The notes under the pieces were generated by a model, which saw nothing but the letters and a program-made list of their open reading frames with translations, was not told the origin of the DNA and made no database searches. 64,000 nt of DNA from CAZAMP01 sp964486455 (lineage in GTDB: Bacteria; Eisenbacteria; RBG-16-71-46; CAZAMP01): positions 1-64,000 of the forward strand of contig CAZAMP010000022.1 in the NCBI GenBank assembly GCA_964486455.1, given 5' to 3'. Numbering within the stretch: position 1 is the stretch's first letter; the number at the start of each line of letters is the position of its first letter. The translations under genes were made by a program, and so were the position numbers. Shown piece by piece: positions 51,330 to 60,696 of the stretch.

Positions 51330-53807
51330 GTGACACATAGAACAGGGCGGATTTGGTCCAAACTCCGTGGCTTGCCCGAGGGCCTTATCCTCGTCGGGTT
51401 CCTGCCGGCGCTGGCGCTCGCTGCGCTGGAGCCGCCCTCACATCCGCTCTTCGACGTCGACGCCGTGCACGAGTTTCGCCTGACCTTCCACGAGTCGGAC
51501 TGGTGGGATTCTCTGCAGGCCAACTTCGAGGGGCAGGACGATCCTGTCTATCTTCCGGCTGAGTTCGATTGGCAGGCGATGCACTTCGATTCCATCGGCG
51601 TGCGATTCAAGGGTTTCAGCAGCTACTACGTCAACAACAGCCAGAAAAAGTCACTCAAGCTCGACATCGACAGGTTCGTCGGTGGACAGGAGATCCATGG
51701 CCTCGACAAACTGAACCTGAACTGTGGTTTCAAGGATCCTAGCTTCGTACGCGAGGCGGTGTGCTACGAAGTCTGCAAGGCGGCTGGTCTTCCCACGGTG
51801 CGCACGGGCTTTGTCGCTCTCTACATCAATGATGTCTACTGGGGGCTCTACACGCTGGCGGAGCAGTTCGACCAGCAGTTCATCACCAGTCGCTTTGGCC
51901 AGAATGAAACCGGCAATCTCTGGAAGGGTGATCCGCACGGCACGCTCGAAGATTTGGGCCCTGATCAAGCCGCCTATCACGGCGAATACGGGCTCAGGAC
52001 GAACGAAGCCAACAACGATTGGTCTGCCCTGCTGGAGTTCGTGCACGCGCTCAACAACACTCCCATCGACAGCCTTCCCGACACCATCCATCCGTTACTC
52101 GATGTCAATTCGGCACTGGCGATGCTGGCGGTCGACAATCTCACCGTCAATCTGGACAGCTACGCGGGTCGCTGCGCCAACTACTACCTCTACCACCGCG
52201 ACAGCGACAGCCGCCTCGTCTTCGCGGAGTGGGACCTCAACATGGCATGGGGCGGCTACGCCGCCGGCATGTCGGTCGATGCGATGAGGGCTCTGGATCC
52301 TTATTGGACGTCCGAGCAGTCGGGGGAACAGCGGCCGTTGGCGGAGCAGCTCTGGCATGTGGCTGCCTACAATGACATCTACATCGGCCACATGCGGAAG
52401 CTGATGGCCGGTGCGGCCCATCCGGACAGCGTGCTCGGTCGAATGGACGAACTGCGCGACCTGATCCGGCCCTACGTTTCGCTGGAGGTCGCGCCGAGAC
52501 AGATCTACGCGCTCGAGCAGTTCGATGTCGCGATGACCACGGACATCAGCGGGGGCGGACTCGGAATCTACATCCCCGGCCTGGAACCGTTCATCCGCGG
52601 TCGGGACGAGTGGCTGAGAGTCAGGATCGGAGCTTGGGATCGTATCGATGGTCTGGTGTTGAATGAGCTCATGGCCAGAAACGCGTCTGTGCTCGCGGAT
52701 GAGTACGGCGAACACGACGATTGGATTGAGATCGCGAACCGCGGTGACGCAACCATTGATTTGACGGGCAAGGCGCTAACCGACAATCCGGGTGATCAGA
52801 ACTCCTACCTCTACCTGCCCAGCGTAGCGATCAATAGCGGCGACTACCTGCTGATCTGGGCGGACGCGCAGCCGGATCAAGGGGAGATCCACGCACCGTT
52901 CAGGTTCGACGCGGCGGGCGAGGACATCTATCTGATGGACGGCGCCGTCGTGGTCGACCAAGTGACGTACCCCGCGCTGGGCGTCGACCAGAGTTATGGC
53001 CGTTGGCCTGACGGACGCGGCGCCTGGCAATCGTTGAGTGAGGCAACCCCGGGCGCGGAGAATCAGAACAGCACGACGGCGGAAGAAGTTATGCTCCTCA
53101 TCAACGAGTTCCTTGCGATCAATGATGGCGGTCTTCAAGACGAGACCGGCGCCTACGAGGATTGGGTGGAGATCTACAACCCGGGCCCCGATCCCGTGGA
53201 GATGGGTGATCTCTATCTAACGGACGATCTCTCGCTCACGACCCAATGGTTGCTTCCTGATACGACGCTCCCTGCGGAGAGCTTTCTGATCGTTTTTTGC
53301 GACAACGATCCCGAGGATGGTGCGTGGCATGCCACGTTCAAGCTGAGTGGAGCCGGCGAGGAGATCGGGATCTTCGGCCGGCTGGCGGCCGGCAATGAAG
53401 AGATCGATAGTCATGTCTTCGGCCCGCAGACCGGCGATGTCAGCGTAGGGCGCAGGCCCGACGGCTGGTCGAACTGGGTGTTCTTCACGACACCGACTCC
53501 CGGGGCCAGCAACGGCACCGCCAGAGCCTCGGCGATCGTCTACCCGGCACGGCCGAATCCGTTCGCCCCAAGTGTTCACATTGCGTTCGATGTTCCACTG
53601 GGGGGGGATCCCGTGCGGGTTCGGGTCTACGACGTTGCGGGGCGGGAAGTTTGCCGGCTCGCGGACGCGTTCTTGCCGGCCGGATTCGTCGACCTTTCAT
53701 GGGACGGCCGCACGGTGCGCGGCGGCCGATTGCCCTCCGGCGTCTACTTCACACGGATCGATATCGGTGACCACACATTCGTGCAAAAGCTGACGATGCT
53801 TCGCTAG
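51330..53807 (+). CDS. CotH-family protein with two lamin-tail domains and C-terminal sorting domain
   Basis: Secreted protein of 825 aa. A signal peptide is followed by the CotH kinase-like domain (about residues 45-420) with the active-site region NYYLYHRDSDSRLVFAEWDLN and FKGFSSYYVNNSQKKSLKL. Two lamin-tail domains follow (about 440-580 from LVLNELMARNASV; 590-730 from LLINEFLAIND), then a T9SS-like C-terminus with ARPNPFAPSVHIAFDV and LPSGVYFTRI. Start is GTG 51330. CotH phosphorylates coat proteins in spore formers; here a surface or spore-coat-like role is possible. Confidence 0.88.
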   Translation: MTHRTGRIWSKLRGLPEGLILVGFLPALALAALEPPSHPLFDVDAVHEFRLTFHESDWWDSLQANFEGQDDPVYLPAEFDWQAMHFDSIGVRFKGFSSYYVNNSQKKSLKLDIDRFVGGQEIHGLDKLNLNCGFKDPSFVREAVCYEVCKAAGLPTVRTGFVALYINDVYWGLYTLAEQFDQQFITSRFGQNETGNLWKGDPHGTLEDLGPDQAAYHGEYGLRTNEANNDWSALLEFVHALNNTPIDSLPDTIHPLLDVNSALAMLAVDNLTVNLDSYAGRCANYYLYHRDSDSRLVFAEWDLNMAWGGYAAGMSVDAMRALDPYWTSEQSGEQRPLAEQLWHVAAYNDIYIGHMRKLMAGAAHPDSVLGRMDELRDLIRPYVSLEVAPRQIYALEQFDVAMTTDISGGGLGIYIPGLEPFIRGRDEWLRVRIGAWDRIDGLVLNELMARNASVLADEYGEHDDWIEIANRGDATIDLTGKALTDNPGDQNSYLYLPSVAINSGDYLLIWADAQPDQGEIHAPFRFDAAGEDIYLMDGAVVVDQVTYPALGVDQSYGRWPDGRGAWQSLSEATPGAENQNSTTAEEVMLLINEFLAINDGGLQDETGAYEDWVEIYNPGPDPVEMGDLYLTDDLSLTTQWLLPDTTLPAESFLIVFCDNDPEDGAWHATFKLSGAGEEIGIFGRLAAGNEEIDSHVFGPQTGDVSVGRRPDGWSNWVFFTTPTPGASNGTARASAIVYPARPNPFAPSVHIAFDVPLGGDPVRVRVYDVAGREVCRLADAFLPAGFVDLSWDGRTVRGGRLPSGVYFTRIDIGDHTFVQKLTMLR

Positions 53808-53813
53808 CGTTCC

Positions 53814-53833
53814 CCAGGCCACCAGTGGCTTGG
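53814..53833 (+). terminator. Hairpin after the CotH gene
   Basis: CCAGGCCAC and GTGGCTTGG form a nine-base-pair stem with one G-T pair and a CA loop, seven bases past the stop. No U-tract follows, so termination is uncertain. Confidence 0.35.
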
Positions 53834-53947
53834 CTACTCGCACCTCGACGGCGTCCTGTTGATCCTGATCGCCTGAGCCAGTAGGGTAGACGCGTTCCAC
53901 GATGAGAGGCCGGCTGTCCATCACCCTTTGCGATGCGGAGTGATGTC

Positions 53948-54610
53948 ATGTTCAGGATAGTCCTCACCGGCGTCTTGCTGGTCGGCCTCGTCTTCACGGT
54001 TTCCAGGGCCTCGGCAGACCCGCTGGGCGCCTACGAGGGGCGCCGGCTCTTCGTCTCCTACTGTCAGCTTTGCCACGGCCCCGCCGCCAAGGGCGACGGT
54101 CCTCTCGCGGAGAGCATGGGTATCAGCCCCGCGGACCTGACGACCACGGTTCGAAGCAGGAGCGACACCATCCTCAGGAAGATCATCTCCGGAGAGGGCA
54201 CGCAGACGATCACCGGTCGGGATCGTCACAACCTCGTGACGGAAGCCATGCCGGACTGGACCGATATTCTCACCGACGGCGACATTGACGCGTTGATCGC
54301 CTACTTGCGGTTTCTCACCCGTTCGGAACACGACTTGATCGGCGACCCGGAGACCGGGTTTCGCCTCTACCGAAAGTATTGCCAGGTGTGCCACGGTGAG
54401 GACGGTTCGGGTGATGGAGTCATGACGGGTCTCCTGGACATGGAACCTCTGGACCACTCGAACCCGATCGTCATGAATCGCATGACGAACGACGACATCA
54501 TGACGAGCATCCTCGAGGGGGCGGGCGAATTCATGCCCGCCTGGGAACGTATCCTGAGTCGAACTGAAGTGGAAGCGTTGGTCAGCTACATTCGCCTCCT
54601 GACGCAATAG
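53948..54610 (+). CDS. Periplasmic diheme cytochrome c (first of the cluster)
   Basis: c-type cytochrome of 220 aa with a signal peptide and two heme-binding sites: CQLCH near residue 37 and CQVCH near residue 145. Each sits in a class I fold that ends with a helix such as IDALIAYLRFL and VEALVSYIRLL. The frame is open to ATG 53933, but ATG 53948 has GGAG eight bases upstream. With the next gene it could feed electrons to the N2O reductase or another terminal oxidase. Confidence 0.88.
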   Translation: MFRIVLTGVLLVGLVFTVSRASADPLGAYEGRRLFVSYCQLCHGPAAKGDGPLAESMGISPADLTTTVRSRSDTILRKIISGEGTQTITGRDRHNLVTEAMPDWTDILTDGDIDALIAYLRFLTRSEHDLIGDPETGFRLYRKYCQVCHGEDGSGDGVMTGLLDMEPLDHSNPIVMNRMTNDDIMTSILEGAGEFMPAWERILSRTEVEALVSYIRLLTQ

Positions 54611-54630
54611 GGCGTCCGCCCCTCATCGTT

Positions 54631-55371
54631 ATGTCAAAAGTGCAATTCACTATGAAATGTCACTCACATTCCGCTACCCGGATCGCTGCGTTGCTGTTTC
54701 TCGTCGTGCTGGGGTCTCCACTGGTATCGCCACGCGATCATGGGGATGTTCGCGCCGAAGAAGGAACAACCGAGCTGGATGAAGCGGCATATGATCCGGA
54801 CAACGGCGAGGAGATCAACGAGATCTGCGCGGCCTGCCACGGCGAGTACGGCCAAGGCGGCGCCGATGGCACCTATCCGCGCCTCGCGGGACTATCGGCC
54901 CGCTACATTGCTAAGCAACTCCGCGCGTTCAAATCGCGCGAGCGAATGAACATCCCGATGATGCCCTACGCGACCGAGCGCGAGCTGCCGGAGGAAGACG
55001 TCCGTGACATCGCGATCTTCCTGTCGAGGATCAAGCTGCATTCCGCCATGCCTGACTTCGATGAAGAAACGACCTCGTACGAGAAGCTGCTCACCGCGAA
55101 GCGCGTGTTCAACGTCGCCGCGGTCGAGGGACATGCCGTTCGGGGCCGCGCGCTCTACACCAAGACCTGCAAGAAGTGCCACGGCGCCGACGCCGCAGGC
55201 CGAGGGAAGAACCCCCCGCTGGCGGGGCAGTACACCAACTACCTAAGGCGACAGATCGATCTCTTCCTGAGCGGGGAGCGCGCGCACAAGAGCGTCGACA
55301 AGATCATGCGCCCTCGCACGGATGAAGACTGGACCCACCTATTCGCGTATCTCTCGCGCATCGATGACTAG
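54631..55371 (+). CDS. Periplasmic diheme cytochrome c4-like protein
   Basis: Protein of 246 aa with a signal peptide ending about residue 47. Two heme sites, CAACHGEYGQGG and CKKCHGADAAG, lie in repeated domains containing the cytochrome c4-like YPRLAG and NPPLAGQYTNYLRRQIDLF segments. No good Shine-Dalgarno is seen; ATG 54652 is an alternative start. It follows the previous cytochrome after 20 bases, so the two are probably co-transcribed. Confidence 0.88.
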   Translation: MSKVQFTMKCHSHSATRIAALLFLVVLGSPLVSPRDHGDVRAEEGTTELDEAAYDPDNGEEINEICAACHGEYGQGGADGTYPRLAGLSARYIAKQLRAFKSRERMNIPMMPYATERELPEEDVRDIAIFLSRIKLHSAMPDFDEETTSYEKLLTAKRVFNVAAVEGHAVRGRALYTKTCKKCHGADAAGRGKNPPLAGQYTNYLRRQIDLFLSGERAHKSVDKIMRPRTDEDWTHLFAYLSRIDD

Positions 55372-55561
55372 CACCGCCACCGGCGGCGTGAACGCGCCAC
55401 CGATCTCCTTCTTCGGTCGAAACGAACCCCGCGCTAGCCAACGTAGTGCGCAGTTCGGCCGCCGCCGGAACGTGCGCTGTACAGTGCAGGGCGGGAACTC
55501 CCGATAATAGGCCCGTTCGCCCCATCTCCATCCTCGTGCGCATATACCGGGAGGGACCTGC

Positions 55562-56239
55562 ATGACTCCGAAGCACTCCAACTCGATCATTCTTCTCTCG
55601 CTCATCCTCGTGGCCGTGAGCAATCAGAGCTTCGGCGCGGAATACAGCGCCGGTGCTCGAGCCGGGTACAGCGGAGCGCCGGGAGGCGGGCTGTCGTTCA
55701 GGGTGTCGGATTTCGCAGAGGGACTGCCCCTCGATCTTCGCTTCGGCGTGGAGCGGGTTTCACGCGAGGCCGGTGATCCGGCCGATGCACGGCGCATATT
55801 CATCAACGACGCGACCAACGGCGTGCCCGAGAAGAGCGGTCGCGCGTGGACGTATCGTTTCGATCTCTGTTACAGGCTGTCGCGCCTTTCCGCGCCTGGC
55901 CTCTCCGTCTTCGGCGGCGTTCGGCGCACGGAGTTCACCGGCAACTTCAAGTACGTCGGCGGCAATGAGGATTTCGACGTCACGAGTCGCCAATGGGGCT
56001 GGGGAGTAGGGATCGAGAGCCGATTTGCGATGAACCCCCGCACCGATTTCGTCATGGGTGGCGGCGTCGACTACTTCGCGGCCGGGACGCTCACGGGACA
56101 CGATACGTCCTACTCGCCCAGCGGCAAGACGGTCAACGGGCGTGACGACTATGCGTATGCGGACGCCGACGAGGCGATCAATCAGCCCGAATTCAACAGT
56201 CGCGTCATGTTGGGGGTGACCTACCGGCTGAGCCGCTGA
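55562..56239 (+). CDS. Outer-membrane beta-barrel protein of unknown function
   Basis: Protein of 225 aa with a signal peptide (NQSFGAE). Amphipathic strands alternate through the whole length (GVGIESRFAMNPRTDFVMGGGVDYF) and it ends in a strand (RVMLGVTYRLSR). GGGAGGG lies upstream of the ATG. An eight-stranded OmpA/OmpW-like barrel is likely. No partner identified. Confidence 0.65.
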   Translation: MTPKHSNSIILLSLILVAVSNQSFGAEYSAGARAGYSGAPGGGLSFRVSDFAEGLPLDLRFGVERVSREAGDPADARRIFINDATNGVPEKSGRAWTYRFDLCYRLSRLSAPGLSVFGGVRRTEFTGNFKYVGGNEDFDVTSRQWGWGVGIESRFAMNPRTDFVMGGGVDYFAAGTLTGHDTSYSPSGKTVNGRDDYAYADADEAINQPEFNSRVMLGVTYRLSR

Positions 56240-56368
56240 CCACCGAACCCCAAAGGTGGCAGACGGCAGCGCTGCTTGTCTGCCCTCCCTCACTCCTCTA
56301 AGATCTCTCCGTTTCGACAGCGGTGTCCACGCACGAGCGCGTGAACCCGCCTCGACTTCGGAGGGAGT

Positions 56369-58096
56369 ATGCGCGGACGACTCCTCACGGTTTCGTCAAT
56401 CTGGCTCTTGTGCGCCTTCATCTTTATCCCCGCGTCCGCGCAGGAGAGTATCCGCGTCGATCCCGGTCACGCGATCTACGATCATCTCGACCACTTCCGG
56501 GCACGGGGCCGATGGTGGGGGAGTCTCGAAGAGCGCCCCATGAGCCGCGCGGATCTCCTCGCGGCCATCGACAGCGTCGCGCGGCATGCCGATGCCCTCT
56601 CCGGTCCCGATCGTCATCGACTGGACCGCATGCTGGCCATCGGCGCCGAGTGGCGGGAGGCGGCGCGATCCCCCGAACGGCGCACGGCGGCCGTACGGCG
56701 TATTCCACCGGTTCTCTGGGAGGCCGGCGGCACCGTACAATTCTTCGGCGGGCCGAGCGACCTCGATTCACTCGTCACCGTCAGCAGGCGCCCGCGCGAC
56801 CAACATCTCTTCGCCGGGAACCTCCGCAACGAGATCGCCGGCCGGCTCGGTATGGACGTGCGCATCTATGTCGACTACAGCCGCTTTGGCTTCCGACCGG
56901 ACGGCCACGACTGGATCGACAATCTGCCGGAAGCAGCCGACCATGTCACGATAGACGCCAGCATTCGAATGGACCGCGCGGTCGTCAGCTATGCGGGCGA
57001 CTGGGCGGAGGTCCGATTCGGCCGTGAGAGCAGGCGCTGGGGGACGGGACGCAGGGGTGGGCTCTTCCTGAGCGAGAACCCGTATCCGCTGGACGGGCTG
57101 TCGCTGCACCTGCGAACGCGCTACGTGTCGGGCGTGAGTCTCTTCGCGCAAACGCAACGCGGTCCCAATCCGCCCAGCTACATTCCCGGAGAGCCGTATC
57201 CGCCGGACTCGATGTTCGTCGACGTTCCGGGGGACGCATTCGTCGCCATGCATCGAATCGAGTTCGGCCTCCCGGGCCGATTGAACGTCGGGCTCTACGA
57301 GGCGGCCGCCTACGGCGGGCGCGGGATCGATTTCGCCTACATCAATCCGATCGGGCTTCTCCTCGCGATGACACAGGATGTCTACGACCAGTCCAACACG
57401 GACGACAAGAAGGTCGTCGGGGCGGATGTCCGCATCGATCTGCCGCCGGTCACCGTGTACGGTGAGTTCCTTCTTGATCGCCTGGTTGTGCTGGACGCGG
57501 CCGAGGAAGCGGAGGTGCCGGGCATTTCCAGCTTTGCGGAGCTCGTCGGTGCGCGTTGGGCCAATCCGTTCGGGATCGCAGGCGCCGATCTGGACATCGA
57601 ATACGCGCATCTCGATCCGCAGGTCTACTTCCATCACGATATGGATATTCGCCGATCCTTCGTCCGCGATGATGCGCTCGGGAACGAAGGGCGGTTGCTC
57701 GGTCACTGGCTGGGTCCGAACGCGGACGACGTTTACGTGGGCCTTCATCTACCACTCGGCGCCGGCGGCGGCCGGCTGGGTCTCGAGTTCGAGCGGGCCC
57801 GGTGGGGGATCGTCGATGGACAACGGGGCGACGAGATCGGCTTCTACCGGCTCAAGAAGACGGAGAAGCGCTGGATCACCGGCGACGTCGCCAGCGAGCG
57901 GATGTTGCGGGTGAGCTGGGAGCGGGAGGGACTGCCGGCCCCGTTATTGGGGCGAGTAGACACGCAGCTCAGCATGGCCCGTATCGAAAGAAGCGGCGCC
58001 TGGCGCGACGCCGACGGAACGTCCCTTGAACGTGATGGTTGGCAGCTCGAGGGGCGTCTCGTCTGGCGCTTCGGAGCACGCTACTCGGAGGGCTGA
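56369..58096 (+). CDS. Wzi-like capsule-assembly outer-membrane protein
   Basis: Protein of 575 aa with signal peptide MRGRLLTVSSIWLLCAFIF...ASAQE. After an N-terminal helical region of about 100 residues there is a long beta-barrel. Its motifs AEVRFGRESRRWGTGRRGGLFLSENPYP and AMHRIEFGLPGRLNVGLYEAA are typical of the Capsule_synth/Wzi family, which binds surface polysaccharide on the outer membrane. GGAGGG precedes the ATG. It stands alone between gaps of 129 and 171 bases. Confidence 0.8.
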   Translation: MRGRLLTVSSIWLLCAFIFIPASAQESIRVDPGHAIYDHLDHFRARGRWWGSLEERPMSRADLLAAIDSVARHADALSGPDRHRLDRMLAIGAEWREAARSPERRTAAVRRIPPVLWEAGGTVQFFGGPSDLDSLVTVSRRPRDQHLFAGNLRNEIAGRLGMDVRIYVDYSRFGFRPDGHDWIDNLPEAADHVTIDASIRMDRAVVSYAGDWAEVRFGRESRRWGTGRRGGLFLSENPYPLDGLSLHLRTRYVSGVSLFAQTQRGPNPPSYIPGEPYPPDSMFVDVPGDAFVAMHRIEFGLPGRLNVGLYEAAAYGGRGIDFAYINPIGLLLAMTQDVYDQSNTDDKKVVGADVRIDLPPVTVYGEFLLDRLVVLDAAEEAEVPGISSFAELVGARWANPFGIAGADLDIEYAHLDPQVYFHHDMDIRRSFVRDDALGNEGRLLGHWLGPNADDVYVGLHLPLGAGGGRLGLEFERARWGIVDGQRGDEIGFYRLKKTEKRWITGDVASERMLRVSWEREGLPAPLLGRVDTQLSMARIERSGAWRDADGTSLERDGWQLEGRLVWRFGARYSEG

Positions 58097-58267
58097 GAAA
58101 TGCGACTATGCAGTCATGATATGTTGGTATAACGAGATGAGATTATACGTAGATCTGAAACTCCCTTGATTTGATGGTGGCCATCTGGCACCCTCCCTCG
58201 ATGCAAACACCACTTGCACAAGCCATTCTTTCATTCCAATAGAGTCGGGCAGTACTAGGAGGTAGCG

Positions 58268-60562
58268 ATGAGGATTCGTGCAAAACATGTGACCATAATC
58301 TGTGCGCTCGCATTGGTCACCTTGACCACGAGCCTGCCGGCGTGGTCCCAGACCACGCTGCAGGGGGTGATGGAAGCGCGCGGATTGACCGAGAAGGACG
58401 TTCTTGCCGCGGCGAAGACCTATGTCCCTTCGGGCGGACGCGATGAGTACGTCGTGTTCAGCTCCGGCGGACAGAGCGGCCAGCTCATCGTCTACGGCAT
58501 TCCGTCGATGCGCATCCTCAAGTACGTAGCCGTCTTCACGCCCGAGCCGTGGCAGGGCTACGGATACGACGACGAATCGAAGGCCGTGCTGGCACAGGGG
58601 CGGATCCGCGGGAGAGATATCCTGTATGGTGACACGCACCATCCGGCCATCTCCGAGACGGATGGTGAATATGACGGTCGCTATCTCTTCATCAACGACA
58701 AGGCTAACCCGCGGATGGCGGTCGTCGATCTGCACGATTTCGAGACCAAGCAGATCGTCGTCAACCCGTTCTTCAAGTCGGAGCACGGCGGGGCATTCGT
58801 CACGCCGAACACGGAGTACATCCTGGATCCGGCTCAGTACGCCGCTCCGCTCGAAGACGGCTTCGTTCCTCTCGAGCAGTTCAACGAGAAGTATCGTGGC
58901 GGGCTCACGTGCTGGAAGTTCAACCGCGAGATCGGACGGATCGAGCCGGAGAATTCGTTCACGTTCGAGTTCCCTCCTTATAGTCAGGACCTCAGTGACG
59001 CCGGCAAGGGCCCGAGCTACGGCTGGTTCTTCAACAACTCGTTCTGCTCCGAGCGGTATGTCGGCGGTATCGAGCGCGGGCGTCCGCCCTTCGAGGCCGG
59101 ATGCTCGTCGAAGGACACCGACTTCCTGCACGTCGTGAACTGGAAGGCGGCCGAGGCGCTGGTTCAGGCGGGCAAAGTCGAAAAGGTCGACGGCGCCTAC
59201 CTGATCACGATCGACCAGGCCATCGAAGAGGGGCTGCTTTACCTGATCCCCGAGCCCAAGAGCCCGCACGGCTGCGATGTTACGCCGGACGGCAAGTACA
59301 TCATTGTTTCGGGCAAGCTGGACAGCCATGCCTGGGTGTTCAGCTTCGAGAAGATCATGGCGGCCATCGAGAGCAAGGATTTCGAGGACACCGACCCGTA
59401 CGGCATTCCGATCATTGGGCTCAACACGGCGCTCGAGAGGTCGGTGAACGTTGGCCTCGGGCCCTTGCACACGCAGTTCGATTCTGAGCCAGGTGTGTGC
59501 TACACTTCGATTTACGTCGATTCCAAGATCACCAAGTGGAACTACCTGACCGGCCAGATCCTGGATGACATCTCCATCCACTACAACGTCGGTCACCTCA
59601 TGACCATGGAGGGGGACTCCAAGTCACCCGACGGCAAGTATCTCGTCGCGCTCGACAAGCTGTCGATCGACCGTTTCAATCCGGTCGGTCCCCTGCATCC
59701 GCAGAACCATCAGCTGATTGACATCAGCGGCGACAAGATGACCTTGCTCTATGACATGCCGGTCCCGCTGGGCGAACCGCACTACGCCGTCGCGATCAAG
59801 GCGGACAAGCTGCAGCCGGTCGTGCGCTACAAGTCGGGGTGGGACAGCCGCACCGACACGCGCTCGGCGTACCGCGCCCGTGCGGGCCGTGAACGCGTCG
59901 AGCGGAAAGGCAATCGCGTCGACGTCTACGGCACGCTCATCCGGTCTCACATCACGCCCGAAATCATCGAGGTCACGGTTGGGGACACGGTCTCCATCCA
60001 CCTGACCAACCTCGAGAGGGCCCAGGATGAGGTGCACGGATTTGCTATGTATGGGCACAACGTCCAACTCTCCATCGAGCCCGGCAAGACCGCTTCGGCG
60101 ACGTTCTTGGCCGATCAGGAAGGTGTCTATCCGTACTACTGCACCGAATTCTGCTCGGCTTTGCACCTCGAGATGCAGGGCTATCTGCTCGTGCAGCCCG
60201 AGGGTTATGTCGCCGAGGGCGGCGAGATGCAGGAAGGCGTGACGTACACCCAGGGCGACTACGACACGCAGGTCGCGACCAATCTGGCCACCCAGGAGGT
60301 GATCGACCAGGTCGTGGCCTTCATTACCAGCCACAACTATCAGGATTTCTCGACCGTAGTAGCACTGGTGGAAGACGCCACGGATCAGCTAGGATTTGCC
60401 CAGGAGGCCCGAACGAAGGCCGAGACCGCGGCCGGCGAAGGGGACTGGCAGAATGCCATGCTCTGGGCAAATCAGTGGTGGCAGTATCAGGTCAAGACCG
60501 CCGATCTGGGTCTCCGTGCCAAGACGTTCCTCGAGGAACATGGAGCGAAGAAGATCAAGTAG
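58268..60562 (+). CDS. nosZ: Nitrous-oxide reductase, clade II (Sec-exported), with C-terminal extension
   Basis: Periplasmic copper enzyme reducing N2O to N2, 764 aa. The leader MRIRAKHVTIICALALVTL is a Sec type without a twin-arginine motif, as in clade II. The CuZ propeller has DTHHPAISETDGEYDGRY (about residues 121-138). The cupredoxin domain has CuA ligands in YYCTEFCSALHLEMQGY (about 622-640). Beyond residue 645 an extra 120 residues form an Ala-rich helical tail without a CxxCH heme site, unlike Wolinella-type NosZ with a C-terminal cytochrome c domain. AGGAGG precedes the ATG. Confidence 0.96.
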   Translation: MRIRAKHVTIICALALVTLTTSLPAWSQTTLQGVMEARGLTEKDVLAAAKTYVPSGGRDEYVVFSSGGQSGQLIVYGIPSMRILKYVAVFTPEPWQGYGYDDESKAVLAQGRIRGRDILYGDTHHPAISETDGEYDGRYLFINDKANPRMAVVDLHDFETKQIVVNPFFKSEHGGAFVTPNTEYILDPAQYAAPLEDGFVPLEQFNEKYRGGLTCWKFNREIGRIEPENSFTFEFPPYSQDLSDAGKGPSYGWFFNNSFCSERYVGGIERGRPPFEAGCSSKDTDFLHVVNWKAAEALVQAGKVEKVDGAYLITIDQAIEEGLLYLIPEPKSPHGCDVTPDGKYIIVSGKLDSHAWVFSFEKIMAAIESKDFEDTDPYGIPIIGLNTALERSVNVGLGPLHTQFDSEPGVCYTSIYVDSKITKWNYLTGQILDDISIHYNVGHLMTMEGDSKSPDGKYLVALDKLSIDRFNPVGPLHPQNHQLIDISGDKMTLLYDMPVPLGEPHYAVAIKADKLQPVVRYKSGWDSRTDTRSAYRARAGRERVERKGNRVDVYGTLIRSHITPEIIEVTVGDTVSIHLTNLERAQDEVHGFAMYGHNVQLSIEPGKTASATFLADQEGVYPYYCTEFCSALHLEMQGYLLVQPEGYVAEGGEMQEGVTYTQGDYDTQVATNLATQEVIDQVVAFITSHNYQDFSTVVALVEDATDQLGFAQEARTKAETAAGEGDWQNAMLWANQWWQYQVKTADLGLRAKTFLEEHGAKKIK

Positions 60563-60617
60563 GCTGAGAGCGGCGTTTTCGAAAAAGACGACCTCAGCCG
60601 AGGGGCATGGGTCGGGT

Positions 60618-60656
60618 ATCCGGTTTCGCGTGCGGAAGCACTTCCGGAAACCGGAT
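60618..60656 (+). repeat. Two-part hairpin after nosZ
   Basis: ATCCGGTTTC (60618-60627) and GAAACCGGAT (60647-60656) form a perfect 10-base-pair outer stem. Inside, CGGAAG and CTTCCG form a second stem with a CA loop, separated on the left by the bulge GCGTG. It lies 55 bases past nosZ and 40 before the next cytochrome gene. There is no U-tract. Likely an mRNA stabiliser or attenuator that raises nosZ over downstream genes. Confidence 0.6.
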
Positions 60657-60696
60657 GCCCGGTTTCGCTTTCTAAGGGAAAGCACGGAGAGATGCC

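Noticed and set aside
58165..58178. FNR-like TTGAT half-site before nosZ
   Set aside because: Only one half matches; the second half (ATCAA) is absent, so it does not support an FNR/DNR site.
58190..58210. TGGCACCC element upstream of nosZ as a sigma-54 promoter
   Set aside because: The next GC at the right place is missing; the nearest TGC is about three bases too far.
58106..59596. Open frame of 496 codons on the minus strand opposite nosZ
   Set aside because: It lies opposite a certain nosZ, has no domain or signal and arises from GC-rich codon structure.
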